The notes under the pieces: model-generated | Told to the model about the DNA's origin: nothing | Databases searched by the model: none | What the model saw: only the letters and a program-made list of their open reading frames with translations | From: an uncultured Clostridia bacterium | Lineage (GTDB): Bacteria > Bacillota > Clostridia > Oscillospirales > Ruminococcaceae | NCBI GenBank assembly: GCA_947649285.1 | Contig: CANSRB010000008.1 | Coordinates: forward strand, 1-43,984 | DNA length: 43,984 bases | Reading direction: 5' to 3' | Position numbers and translations under genes: made by a program | Shown: piece by piece, positions 1 through 9,046 of the stretch | Position numbering within the stretch: position 1 is the stretch's first letter | How the letters are laid out: each line of letters starts with the position of its first letter

Positions 1-7
1 AAAGTGT

Positions 8-132
8 CCGGGGGGAGTGGGGGCGGCCTCCCCCAGCGGTTTTCTTTTCCCTCCTTTACTTTGTGCACTCAACGACAAGGAGGGGCCCGATGCTGGGTCT
101 TGTCCCCGAAGGGGGCGAAGCCTCGCTATTAG
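8..132 (-). repeat. Structured dispersed repeat, copy 1
   Basis: Read on the minus strand this matches the repeat at 12240-12351: an imperfect hairpin 1 (arms 50-63 and 70-83), an A-rich linker, then a GC-rich hairpin 2 (TGGGGG at 18-23 pairing with CCCCCA at 30-35). Hairpin 1 has about three mismatches, so it is the most degenerate of the five copies. It lies downstream of the ArgJ-like gene and reaches the contig end, where a multicopy repeat probably stopped assembly. Confidence 0.7.
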
Positions 133-154
133 ATTGCGGCCTGTTTTCATTGCC

Positions 155-1330
155 CTATGGCCGGTCCAGCACCTTGGTTCCTCCCCAGGCGGCAGCACGG
201 CCTGCACCTTCCTCCAGCCGGAAGATCAGCGATACTTCTTCCCCGGACAGGATCTCCCGCTTCTTCCGTTCCGGATCGGCAGAAGTTCCGCCGAGTGCCC
301 GGCCGTACAATTCCACCCGGATATCCTCCGGATGGTTCCAGCCTTTGACCCCCGCGGCGCGGGCCAATACGGCAGGCCAGTCGGTATGCTCGGCGGTCAG
401 CGCCGGGAAAAGCCCCTCCGCCGAAAGGAGATGAAGCGCCATCCGGCGGGCCATGTCGTCGTCCGGAGCGCCGCCCACCACGCATTCCCAAAGCTTCGGC
501 ACCCGCTCCCGTCTGCGGATCAGCTCTCTGGCCAGATTCAGTGATACTGCATACAGCCCGTTCAAAAACAGCTCATATTCCGGGGACTCCAGGCGTTCAA
601 TCCGTTCTTCCTCCACCGGGGAAAGAAGGAACAGCGCAAAACCGCGTTCTTCTTCCCCGGCAAGCCGCCCAAACGTTTTCTCCGCGACCGTGTCCAGCGC
701 CAGCTTGAGCAGTTCCGCACTGAGCGGGACATCCGTGGTGATCACACCCGCCGCCCCAGCCGAATCAATCCCCAGCAGATCGCCATATCCGGTGCATCCT
801 CCCACTTTCCGGATGGTTTCCCCCTCCAGATAGGAAACAGCGTACTCGGTCTGTCCTGTTGGAAAGGTCGCCAGGACATCCGCCAGACGGGGGCCCTCCT
901 CCAGCAGCCGCGCCTGCTCCAGCCGGGAAAGCCCTTCGCCGAGCTGTTCCGGATCCAGTGGGACACTGTTCCGTCCGACCGCAGCCAGCAACAATTCCTT
1001 GGCTGGTATGCCCAAAATCCCGGACGCCTGCTCCCGGAACCGGTGCTCCTGTACAATCCCCCCAGCCTGCCCGGTATTCGCGCTCCCATTCCGGATCAGG
1101 ATGCCGCGCAGAGTGGAGCGGCATTCCTCATTCAGGGCTGCCGCCGCAGAATCTGCCTGCCGCCCCGCCGTATAGACCGCCGCATGGCAGGGACGTCCGC
1201 TCCAGACCAGGCCCAGCCGCACCGGCAGGGAATGCTCCCGCGCTTCTGCAAAAGAAGCCGCCGATAAAAAGCCCTCTGCCGCACAGACCCCGCCCGGAAG
1301 CGGTAAAAACCCATTAAAATCAACCGTCAA
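155..1330 (-). CDS. ArgJ-family protein lacking catalytic motifs
   Basis: Related to ArgJ, the bifunctional ornithine acetyltransferase/N-acetylglutamate synthase, which cleaves itself at a Thr that becomes the nucleophile. Recognisable landmarks are GGVCAAEGF near residue 13, RNGSANTG at 80-87 (family: NSGNANACTG), VITTD at 196-200 and a C-terminal AAWG. At the usual self-cleavage site (family: NMATMLGFITTD) the protein reads DSAGAAGVITTD, placing Gly192 where the Thr should be. The STGVIG loop is also lost, and the C terminus stops right after AWG without the conserved NADYR-like tail. The 391 codons are uninterrupted. I start it at TTG 1330, which overlaps the argH stop as TTGA and has AGGAAGGGGG upstream; the ORF track's longer version runs into argH. 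A pseudoenzyme or altered function is likely. It should not be assigned ArgJ activity on homology alone. Confidence 0.72.
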   Translation of the reverse strand: MTVDFNGFLPLPGGVCAAEGFLSAASFAEAREHSLPVRLGLVWSGRPCHAAVYTAGRQADSAAAALNEECRSTLRGILIRNGSANTGQAGGIVQEHRFREQASGILGIPAKELLLAAVGRNSVPLDPEQLGEGLSRLEQARLLEEGPRLADVLATFPTGQTEYAVSYLEGETIRKVGGCTGYGDLLGIDSAGAAGVITTDVPLSAELLKLALDTVAEKTFGRLAGEEERGFALFLLSPVEEERIERLESPEYELFLNGLYAVSLNLARELIRRRERVPKLWECVVGGAPDDDMARRMALHLLSAEGLFPALTAEHTDWPAVLARAAGVKGWNHPEDIRVELYGRALGGTSADPERKKREILSGEEVSLIFRLEEGAGRAAAWGGTKVLDRP

Positions 1331-2739
1331 TTCCAGCTGCCCCCTTCCTGTCCGCCCTGCGGGAACTGTGTCAATTCCTGACGCACCCACTCGATCTGCC
1401 GGCACACGCTTTCCTCCGCCGGGCCGCCCGTCACCCGGCGCCCGTTGACGCAGGCTTCCAATTCGATCGCCGGATAAACGTCCTCCGCAAAGGCCGGGCA
1501 AATCCTACGGTATTCCTCCAGCGGCAGGGTTTCGAGCACTTCCCCCCGCTGGATGCAAAGCGCCACCAACTGCCCGACCGCTTTATACGCATCCCGGAAC
1601 GGAAGCCCCTTTTTCACCAGATAATCCGCACAGTCCGTTGCATTGATAAACCCTTTAGCCGCCGCCGCACGCATATTTTCCTTCAGCACGGTCATGCTCT
1701 CCAGCATCGGGGTAAAGGTCCTCAGGCAGAGCTTAACGGTGTCTGCACTGTCAAATACCGCCTCCTTGTCCTCCTGCATATCTTTATTATACGCCAAAGG
1801 AAGGCCCTTCATCACAGTCAGCAGGGTGACCAGATCCCCCACTACACGGCCCGTCTTTCCCCGTACCAGCTCGGCAATATCCGGGTTTTTCTTCTGGGGC
1901 ATAATGCTGGACCCGGTCGCAAAGGCGTCGTCCAGCTCGATAAACTTAAATTCCCAGGAACACCAGAGGATGATCTCCTCGCTGAAACGGGAAAGGTGCA
2001 TCATCAGGATAGAGAGAGCGGAAGAAAGCTCAATGCAGAAATCCCGGTCTGAAACCCCGTCCAGGCTGTTCTGAGTGACGCCGTCATAACCCAGCAGCTC
2101 GGCGGCACGTTCCCGGTTCAGCGGATAGGTCGTCCCCGCCAGCGCACCGCTTCCCAAGGGGGAAATATTCATCCGCTTCAAGCAGTCGGAAAGCCGGCCG
2201 CAGTCCCGCAGGAACATCTGCGCATAGGCCATCAGGTGATGCCCGAAGGTGATGGGCTGCGCCCGCTGAAGATGGGTATAACCCGGCATAACCGTGCGGG
2301 TATGCTCCCCGGCCAGCCGACAGAGCAGCTCGGTCAGATCCCGGAGCAGCCCCTGGATCTGCGGGATCTCCCCCCGCAGATTCGTCCGGATATCCAGCGC
2401 CACCTGATCGTTCCGGCTCCGTGCCGTATGCAGCCGCTTTCCGGTATCCCCCAGCCGTGCGGTCAGCTCGGCTTCGATAAACATATGAATATCCTCTGCC
2501 GCCGGGTCGATTTCCAGCCGCCCTTCGTCCAGGTCTGTCCGGATCACACCCAATTCCCGGCAGATCTCAGCCGCTTCCTCCGGGGCAATAATCCCCTGTT
2601 CGCCCAGCATCGTCGCGTGTGCGATACTGCCGTCAATATCATCCCGGTACATCCGCTGATCAAACGAGATGGATGAATTAAAGTCATTCACCTGCGCGTT
2701 TTCCTCTTTCTGGAATCTACCAGCCCACATCTTTGCCAT
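1327..2739 (-). CDS. argH: Argininosuccinate lyase
   Basis: Splits argininosuccinate into arginine and fumarate, the last step of arginine synthesis, in the cytoplasm. The 470-residue protein has the usual length and begins MAKMWAGRF. The fumarase/aspartase superfamily signature GSSIMPQKKNPD lies near residue 280, and TARSRNDQ lies in the N-terminal half. The start at 2739 has AAAGGACGG upstream; the ORF track extension to 2814 lacks homology and enters a terminator. It follows argG on the same strand after 189 bp that contain a terminator-like hairpin, so it may be partly uncoupled from argG. The ArgJ-like gene starts within its stop codon. Confidence 0.97.
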   Translation of the reverse strand: MAKMWAGRFQKEENAQVNDFNSSISFDQRMYRDDIDGSIAHATMLGEQGIIAPEEAAEICRELGVIRTDLDEGRLEIDPAAEDIHMFIEAELTARLGDTGKRLHTARSRNDQVALDIRTNLRGEIPQIQGLLRDLTELLCRLAGEHTRTVMPGYTHLQRAQPITFGHHLMAYAQMFLRDCGRLSDCLKRMNISPLGSGALAGTTYPLNRERAAELLGYDGVTQNSLDGVSDRDFCIELSSALSILMMHLSRFSEEIILWCSWEFKFIELDDAFATGSSIMPQKKNPDIAELVRGKTGRVVGDLVTLLTVMKGLPLAYNKDMQEDKEAVFDSADTVKLCLRTFTPMLESMTVLKENMRAAAAKGFINATDCADYLVKKGLPFRDAYKAVGQLVALCIQRGEVLETLPLEEYRRICPAFAEDVYPAIELEACVNGRRVTGGPAEESVCRQIEWVRQELTQFPQGGQEGGSWN

Positions 2740-2817
2740 TTTATTCCGTCCTTTCACCCTATTGTCCACGGCGTCCAGCCGTTTGCCGCTCTCAGCCGGG
2801 AAGAGCCATCCCATCAG

Positions 2818-2843
2818 AAAAAGGGACGCTTCCGCGTCCCTTT
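2818..2843 (-). terminator. Intrinsic terminator after argG
   Basis: On the minus strand GGGACGC, a GGAA loop and GCGTCCC are followed by TTTTT. It sits between argG and argH, so it can end argG transcripts or attenuate readthrough into argH. Confidence 0.7.
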
Positions 2844-2928
2844 ATCATAGCATGAAAGCAGCCGTTCTGCAATCCGTCTTATACGAATTCTCACTAAAAC
2901 GATGCAGCCCTTTTATCCAGAAATCGTC

Positions 2929-4143
2929 TTACTTGATTTTCTTTTCGTCGAGCAGCGCCTTGACTTTGATCGGCAGACCGAACAGGTTGATAAAGCCCGC
3001 GGAATCCGTCTGATCGTAGACATCGTCCTCGCCGAAAGTCGCAATCTCCTCGCTGTAAAGCGAATGCGGCGAAGTAACGCCCGCGTTGATCAGGTTCCCC
3101 TTATAGAGCTTCAGCTTGACTTCGCCCGTAACGGTTTCCTGGGTTTGATCCACAAAAGCAGACAATGCCTCCCGCAGCGGAGTATACCACTGGCCGTCGT
3201 AAACCAGGTCGGCAAATTTCAGGGAAACCTGCTGTTTATAATGCTGGGTAGCCTTGTCCAGGCAAATGCTTTCGAGCACTTCATGCGCGTGATAGAGGAT
3301 GGTGCCGCCCGGCGTTTCATACACGCCCCGGGACTTCATGCCAACCAAACGGTTCTCCACCAGGTCTGTCAGGCCGATCCCGTTGGCGCCGCCGATCTGG
3401 TTCAGTGCTTTGATCATATCCGCGCCCTTCATTTTCTCGCCGTTCAGCGCAACCGGGATGCCTTTTTCAAAGGACAGGGTGATATAGACCGGCTTGTCCG
3501 GCGCTTCCTCCGGAGAAACCCCCATCTCCAGGATTTCCCGATATTTAGGCTCATTGGACGGATCTTCCAGATCCAGCCCCTCATGGGACAGGTGCCAGAG
3601 GTTTTTATCTTTGGAATAGTTGGTTTCACGATTGATTTTCAGCGGGATCTGATGCCGCTCTGCGTATTCGATCTCCTCTTCACGAGACTTGATATCCCAA
3701 ATCCGCCAGGGCGCAATGATCGGCATATTGGGCGCGAAGGCCTTAATGGCCAGCTCGAAACGGACCTGGTCGTTCCCTTTACCGGTGCAGCCATGGCAGA
3801 TGGCGTCCGCGCCTTCCGCTTTGGCAATTTCCACCATCCGTTTTGCGATGACCGGGCGCGCAAAGGAAGTACCCAGCAGGTATTTATTTTCGTAAACCGC
3901 GCCGGCTTTCAGGGTCGGGAAAATATAGTTCTCCACAAATTCGTCCTGGAGATCCTCAATATAGATTTTGGACGCACCCGTTTTGATCGCCTTTTCTTCC
4001 AGGCCCTCCAGTTCATCGGCCTGTCCCACATTGCCGGAAACCGCAATGACTTCGCAGCCGTAATTCTCCTTCAGCCACGGAATAATAATCGACGTATCCA
4101 ACCCGCCGGAATAAGCAAGCACGACTTTATTGTATTTTGGCAT
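2929..4143 (-). CDS. argG: Argininosuccinate synthase
   Basis: Joins citrulline and aspartate with ATP to form argininosuccinate. The protein is 404 residues, normal for the family. The ATP-pyrophosphatase loop AYSGGLDTS is at residues 10-18, and [13 protein letters not shown], a conserved substrate-site segment, lies near residue 115. The start at 4143 (MPKYNKVV) is set by TAGGAGGAT about 7 nt upstream; the ORF track adds 23 non-homologous residues. A promoter lies about 95 bp upstream and a terminator follows. With argH it completes citrulline-to-arginine conversion. The earlier arginine genes are not in the window. Confidence 0.97.
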   Translation of the reverse strand: MPKYNKVVLAYSGGLDTSIIIPWLKENYGCEVIAVSGNVGQADELEGLEEKAIKTGASKIYIEDLQDEFVENYIFPTLKAGAVYENKYLLGTSFARPVIAKRMVEIAKAEGADAICHGCTGKGNDQVRFELAIKAFAPNMPIIAPWRIWDIKSREEEIEYAERHQIPLKINRETNYSKDKNLWHLSHEGLDLEDPSNEPKYREILEMGVSPEEAPDKPVYITLSFEKGIPVALNGEKMKGADMIKALNQIGGANGIGLTDLVENRLVGMKSRGVYETPGGTILYHAHEVLESICLDKATQHYKQQVSLKFADLVYDGQWYTPLREALSAFVDQTQETVTGEVKLKLYKGNLINAGVTSPHSLYSEEIATFGEDDVYDQTDSAGFINLFGLPIKVKALLDEKKIK

Positions 4144-4614
4144 AACAACAATCCTCCTAAAGATGTTCAAAAGCCCGCCGTCTCGCCAGATACGGACAGA
4201 ATTCCCTATCAAACGGCGGAAAAGGTCATTGATGAATATTATACACGATTATCCGAATATTTCAAGTATATTTTGCATAAAAATAAAAATATTTTCCTTC
4301 GGCGCCTATTGGGAAAAAGCGTGCTTCCGAACCAACAGAAAAACCATATTTTCCCATGAATCAAAAAGCTGGAATCCGCGATACTAGTAGTGTTGGCCGC
4401 ACACCCACCGAATTGTGTTTGCCGTGCGGACAGCCAGGATGCAAAAGGATGAGCAATTGCCTGTCCGCTGTATTCTGATAAAAAGCGGGCAGGGAAGGGA
4501 AGTTCGTTCGTCTTTTGCGATGAAACCAAGTTGCAGAAGCCGGAACGAGGACCGGCGCGGAAAACTGCGGCGGAAATCCTGGAGCTGTTCCGCTTTTTTA
4601 CATAGTGTCACCTG
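4144..4614. other. Intergenic region upstream of argG
   Basis: This holds the AT-rich argG promoter at 4238-4265 and a loose hairpin at 4426-4468 with 8-bp arms (GCGGACAG/CTGTCCGC). At 4570-4599 GCGGAA and TTCCGC flank 12 nt and are followed by TTTTTT on the plus strand, like a plus-strand terminator although no plus-strand gene precedes it. I see no convincing ORF with a ribosome binding site here. Confidence 0.5.
4238..4265 (-). promoter_or_regulatory. argG promoter
   Basis: Minus strand TTGAAA, a 16-nt spacer, then TATAAT. The sequence across the -10 (TGTATAATATTCA) loosely resembles the ArgR box TGAAT-N4-ATTCA, so arginine repression is possible but not established. Confidence 0.6.
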
Positions 4615-6846
4615 CTATAAACTCAGCTGCGTGTTCTCCTCCTCGTCGTGCGCCAACGCGCCCGCGGAAGGCAGGCTTTTAGGTCGGAACCGCTGTGGGT
4701 TGGACAGGTTTTCCCCATTGAACGGCTCCACGGATTCCACCGTCTGATTTTTTTTCAGGGTCATGACTTGGATTCCCTGCGTATCCCGCGCCGCTTTGGG
4801 GAGAACCATCGCTGTATCCAGCAGCAGCTTCCGTTTCCCGGAGGCAGAAAGGATATATTCCCCGTCCTCCTCTGCCGCGGTCATCCAAACCAGCGGGAAT
4901 TTCCCGCAGTAGGCGTTTGACAGCCTTCTGCGGCGGGTTTTGGTTTCATAGGACGCCAGCGGGACCTTGGCGGCCCGGCCATTTTCAAAGAAGAACAGCA
5001 GATTCCCGCTGTAGTCCCGGGTCGTCACCAGCGCGACGATTTTTTCGTCCGGATCAAAGGAGAGCTTAGCCGGGATATAATCGCCCAGCAGGCTGGCCTT
5101 GGTGTCGTCAAATTCACTGGCACGGGTTTTATAAACCTGCTGGCGGTCGGTAAAGAAGAGAAGTTCTACGGCATAGCTGCTTTCCAGATGCAGAATCACC
5201 GCGTCGGTTTCCTTCAATTTCTGTTCTCCGCTCATCCGGAGGGATTGGGGCGTGATCTTTTTGAAATATCCCTCCGCCGTCAGGAACAGGTGAACCGGAT
5301 AATCCGGGGTCTCCTCCTCAACGATCTCCTCTGCCAGATCGTCCGCATAAATAAACATCGTCCGGCGAGGCTGAGCGTATTTTTTGATCACCTCTTTCAG
5401 CTCGGCAATCAGGATTGCCCGGATTTTTTCCGGATGGGCCAGGATATCCTCCATCTCGGCAATCTCCTGCACCAGCGCCGAAATTTCCTCCGTACGTTTG
5501 AGAATATATTCCCGGTTGAGATGCCGCAGCCGGATTTCGGCTACATATTCCGCCTGGTTTTCGTCGATGCCGAAACCGATCATCAGGTTGGGGACAACGT
5601 CCTTTTCCTCCTCGGTTTCCCGGACAATCCGGACAGCCTTGTCGATATCCAGCAGGATTTTCTCCAGACCGCGGAGCAAATGCAGCTTTTCTTTTTTCTT
5701 TTTCAAGTCAAAATAAACCCGCCGTTTGACACAGCCGGAACGGAAGGCAATCCATTCCTGCAAAATTTCCCGGACGCCCATTACTCGGGGATACCCGGCG
5801 ATCAGAATGTTGAAATTACAGGAAAAATTCTCCTGAAGAGGGGTCATCCGGAACAGCTTCTGCATCAGCCTGTCCGGATCCTGCCCCCGCTTGAGGTCAA
5901 GTGTCAGCTTGAGCCCGTTCAGGTCCGTTTCGTCCCGCAGGTCGGAAATTTCCCGTACCTTTCCGGATTTGACCAGCTCCACAATTTTATCCATAATCGC
6001 TTCGATCGTAGTGGTCGGCGGGATTTCGGTAATTTCAATACAGTTGTTGGACTTATCATAACCATATTTCGACCGGATTTTGAAGCTGCCGCGGCCGGTA
6101 TCCACCGCCTTTTGGAGTTCCCCCCGGTCGTAGATCAGGAAGCCTCCGCCTGGGAAATCCGGCCCTTTGATCGTTTCCATGACGTCATGCTCCGGATTTT
6201 TTAACAGGGCGATGGTCGTTTCACAGATCTCCCGCAGGTTAAACGGGCAGATATTACTGGCCATCGAAACCGCGATCCCTACGTTGGAGTTTACCAGAAT
6301 GGAAGGGAAGGTGGTGGGAAGCAGGGTCGGTTCCTGCATGGAATTGTCATAGTTGGGGACAAAATCCACCGTATCCTTGTCCATTTCGCGGAAGAACTCG
6401 TTGCAGATCGGCGCAAGCTTGGCCTCGGTATAACGGGAAGCCGCATAGGCCATATCCCGGGAATAAGCCTTGCCGAAATTCCCCTTGGATTCTACATAAG
6501 GATGCAGCAGCGCCTCGTAGCCTTTGGAAAGACGAACCATCGTTTCATAGATGGCGCCGTCTCCATGAGGATTCAGCCGCATGGTCTGCCCGACAATATT
6601 CGCCGATTTGGTTTTGGCCCCGGTCAGCAGCCCCATTTTATACATGGTATAGAGCAGCTTCCGATGGGAGGGCTTGAACCCGTCGATTTCGGGCAGCGCG
6701 CGGGAAACAATGATGCTCATTGCATAAGGCATATAGTTCTGCTCGAGCGTCTGGGTAATCGGCTGTTCCACGACGATGCCGGCTCCTGCGATATACGCGT
6801 TGGGATCCGATTTTCTCTTAGGTGCTTTTTTCTTTTCAGATGCCAT
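4615..6846 (-). CDS. parC: Type IIA topoisomerase subunit A (ParC/GyrA-like)
   Basis: DNA breakage-reunion subunit of an ATP-dependent type II topoisomerase, partner of the ATPase gene just upstream. The active-site Tyr is in AASRYTE (about Tyr139), after a winged-helix region with PHGDGAIYE at 93-101. At 743 residues it is shorter than GyrA. I see no GyrA box (QRRGGRG) in the C-terminal part, which favours a ParC-like decatenase. The Ser and Asp positions where fluoroquinolones normally dock (GyrA Ser83 and Asp87) are Gly97 and Glu101. The start has AAAGGCGG upstream. The 163-bp gap to the ATPase gene carries three hairpins. It is clearly divergent from housekeeping gyrase, which is presumably encoded elsewhere. 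Confidence 0.9.
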   Translation of the reverse strand: MASEKKKAPKRKSDPNAYIAGAGIVVEQPITQTLEQNYMPYAMSIIVSRALPEIDGFKPSHRKLLYTMYKMGLLTGAKTKSANIVGQTMRLNPHGDGAIYETMVRLSKGYEALLHPYVESKGNFGKAYSRDMAYAASRYTEAKLAPICNEFFREMDKDTVDFVPNYDNSMQEPTLLPTTFPSILVNSNVGIAVSMASNICPFNLREICETTIALLKNPEHDVMETIKGPDFPGGGFLIYDRGELQKAVDTGRGSFKIRSKYGYDKSNNCIEITEIPPTTTIEAIMDKIVELVKSGKVREISDLRDETDLNGLKLTLDLKRGQDPDRLMQKLFRMTPLQENFSCNFNILIAGYPRVMGVREILQEWIAFRSGCVKRRVYFDLKKKKEKLHLLRGLEKILLDIDKAVRIVRETEEEKDVVPNLMIGFGIDENQAEYVAEIRLRHLNREYILKRTEEISALVQEIAEMEDILAHPEKIRAILIAELKEVIKKYAQPRRTMFIYADDLAEEIVEEETPDYPVHLFLTAEGYFKKITPQSLRMSGEQKLKETDAVILHLESSYAVELLFFTDRQQVYKTRASEFDDTKASLLGDYIPAKLSFDPDEKIVALVTTRDYSGNLLFFFENGRAAKVPLASYETKTRRRRLSNAYCGKFPLVWMTAAEEDGEYILSASGKRKLLLDTAMVLPKAARDTQGIQVMTLKKNQTVESVEPFNGENLSNPQRFRPKSLPSAGALAHDEEENTQLSL

Positions 6847-6874
6847 GAATGCGCCGCCTTTCTATCATCAAACA

Positions 6875-6998
6875 GCTTGAAAAGAGGTTTTGATCCTTTT
6901 CAAGCGGTCTTGGTTTGGATTTCATAGGCAAATCCGGCGTGTCAAACACGCCGGAGGTCTTTGCCCGCCTGAAAAACAGCTTTGCTGTTTTTCAGGCG
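6875..6998. repeat. Array of three perfect hairpins
   Basis: Three consecutive inverted repeats fill the parE-parC gap: GCTTGAAAAG/CTTTTCAAGC (6875-6905), CCGGCGTG/CACGCCGG (6934-6954) and CGCCTGAAAAACAGC/GCTGTTTTTCAGGCG with a 3-nt loop (6966-6998). None is followed by a clear T run in the direction of transcription, so they do not look like ordinary terminators. Confidence 0.8.
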
Positions 6999-7009
6999 AT
7001 TTGACTGGA

Positions 7010-9013
7010 TCAGGAAATATCTGCCAGATCCAGGTAGGCCTGCCCGTTGTCCGCAATAAAGTCCTTCCGGCCCTGAAGGTTGTCCCCCAGCAGCAGGTCG
7101 AACATCCGGGAGGTTTCCTCCGCGCCCTCCGGCGTGACCTTAATCAGCCGGCGGGTTTCAGGGTTCATGGTCGTCAGCCACATCATATCGGCCTCATTTT
7201 CGCCCAGACCCTTGGAGCGCTGGATCGTGTATTTTTTCCCATCGATTTTTTTCAGAATTTCTGCTTTTTCCTGTTCGGTATAGGCAAAATAGGTCTTTTC
7301 GCCAGACTTTTCTTTCACCGTAATCTCGAACAGCGGGGATTCCGCAATATACACATATCCCTGTTCAATCAGGGTTGGGGTCAGCCGGTAGAGCATGGTC
7401 AGCACCTGAGTGCGGATATGGAACCCGTCCACATCGGCGTCCGTACAGATAATGACCTTGCTCCAGCGCAGCCCGGACAGGTCGAAGCTGGAGAGCTCCC
7501 GGTTCGCCTTGGCGTTGACCTCTACCCCACAGCCTAGGACCTTAATCAGATCGGTGATGATCTCATTCTTGAAGATTTTCCCGTATTCCGCTTTCAGGCA
7601 GTTCAAAATTTTCCCGCGGAGCGGGATAATCGCCTGGAACTCCGCATCGCGGCCCTGCTTGCAGGAGCCGAGAGCCGAATCCCCCTCCACAATATAGACC
7701 TCCCGCCGGGAAAGATCCTTCGTGCGGCAGTCCACAAACTTCTGCACCCGGTTGGATATATCGAGGGTTCCGGCCAGCTTCTTTTTCAGGTTGAGCCGGG
7801 TTTTCTCCGCATTCTCGCGGGAACGCTTATTGACCAGCACCTGTTCGGCAATCCGCGCCGCCTCATCTGGGTTTTCCAGGAAATACACCTCGAGCTGATG
7901 CTTGAGGAATTCCGTCATGGCTTCATAAATAAACTTATTGTTGATGGACTTCTTGGTCTGGTTTTCATAAGAAGTCTGGGTAGAGAAGGAGGAAGAAACC
8001 AGGATCAGGCAGTCCTCCACATCCGTAAAATTGATTTTGCCTTCACCCTTCAAATATTTTCCGTTCTGTTTCAAATAAGCGTCCAATTGGGAAACAAACG
8101 CCTGCCGGACGGCTTTATCCGGAACGCCGCCATATTCCAGCCAGCTGGAATTATGGTAATACTCCAGCAGCCGAACCCGGTTGGAAAAAACCAATGCACA
8201 GGCCAGCTTGACCTTGTATTCCGGCTTATCCTCCCGGTCACGCCCCCGGCGTTCCGTTTCCCAAAGCTGGGGGGTCGTCATCGCCGTATCCCCGGCCAGC
8301 TCCCGGACATAGTCGGCAATCCCATTTGTATAAACGAATTCTTTGGTGACCATGCCCTCCTCGGTTTCGTTCCGAAATTCAAAGACCAGCCCCTGGTTGA
8401 CAATCGCCTGGCGTTTGATCATATCCTCAAACCACTCCGCCGGAATCGCAATATCCGTAAAAACCTCCAGATCCGGGCGCCAGCGGTGCCGGGAGCCCGT
8501 TGTTTTGCGGGAGGCCGGTTTTTTCTGGAACTCCCCGACCAGCTCTCCCTTTTCAAAATGCAGGTTATACTGGAAACCGTCCCGAAAAACCTCCACATCC
8601 ATATATTCTGAGGAATACTGGGTCGCACAGGCGCCCAACCCGTTCAGGCCCAGGGAATATTCGTAGCTTTCCCCTTCGTTGGTATTGTATTTCCCGCCGG
8701 CGTACAGCTCACAGTAAACCAGCTCCCAGTTATACCGCTGCTCGCTTTCATTCCAGTCCACCGGGCAGCCCCGTCCGAAATCCTGCACCTCAATCGAACA
8801 ATCGGCATAGCGGGTAACAATAATCCGGTTCCCGCAGCCCTGCCGGGCCTCATCAATCGAGTTTGAAAGGATTTCGAAAGCGGAATGCTCGCATCCCTCC
8901 AGCCCGTCCGATCCGAAAATGACAGCAGGACGGCGGCGGACCCGGTCCGCACCTTTCAGGGAGGAAATACTGTCATTCCCATAATCGTTCGCTGCCTTTT
9001 TTGCCATGCACAT
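7010..9013 (-). CDS. parE: Type IIA topoisomerase ATPase subunit (ParE/GyrB-like)
   Basis: ATPase and TOPRIM subunit that works with the ParC-like protein. The GHKL ATP site shows EILSNSIDE (about 48-56) and DFGRGCPV (about 79). The TOPRIM domain shows EGDSALG, PLRGK and DADVDG. Three usually invariant spots differ: GLNGLGA where GyrB has GLHGVGV, EGDSALG for EGDSAGG, and DADVDGFHIRT for DADVDGSHIRT. The length (667 aa) fits ParE/GyrB without the proteobacterial insert. Two ATGs are possible, 9013 and 9007 (MAKKAAND); GGAAAGG precedes both, 4 and 10 nt away. This is a divergent clostridial pair. Which topological activity dominates cannot be read from sequence. Confidence 0.9.
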   Translation of the reverse strand: MCMAKKAANDYGNDSISSLKGADRVRRRPAVIFGSDGLEGCEHSAFEILSNSIDEARQGCGNRIIVTRYADCSIEVQDFGRGCPVDWNESEQRYNWELVYCELYAGGKYNTNEGESYEYSLGLNGLGACATQYSSEYMDVEVFRDGFQYNLHFEKGELVGEFQKKPASRKTTGSRHRWRPDLEVFTDIAIPAEWFEDMIKRQAIVNQGLVFEFRNETEEGMVTKEFVYTNGIADYVRELAGDTAMTTPQLWETERRGRDREDKPEYKVKLACALVFSNRVRLLEYYHNSSWLEYGGVPDKAVRQAFVSQLDAYLKQNGKYLKGEGKINFTDVEDCLILVSSSFSTQTSYENQTKKSINNKFIYEAMTEFLKHQLEVYFLENPDEAARIAEQVLVNKRSRENAEKTRLNLKKKLAGTLDISNRVQKFVDCRTKDLSRREVYIVEGDSALGSCKQGRDAEFQAIIPLRGKILNCLKAEYGKIFKNEIITDLIKVLGCGVEVNAKANRELSSFDLSGLRWSKVIICTDADVDGFHIRTQVLTMLYRLTPTLIEQGYVYIAESPLFEITVKEKSGEKTYFAYTEQEKAEILKKIDGKKYTIQRSKGLGENEADMMWLTTMNPETRRLIKVTPEGAEETSRMFDLLLGDNLQGRKDFIADNGQAYLDLADIS

Positions 9014-9046
9014 CCATCCTTTCCTTTATTCAGCCGTCCTGTATAC

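Noticed and set aside
155-1501. Annotating the first gene as a functional ArgJ with the 448-aa start
   Set aside because: The first 57 residues overlap argH in another frame, and the catalytic Thr motif is absent.
4384-4611. Minus-strand ORFs in the argG-parC gap (4384-4611, 4239-4529)
   Set aside because: No ribosome binding site, Cys/Arg-rich low-plausibility translation, and they run through hairpins and the argG promoter.
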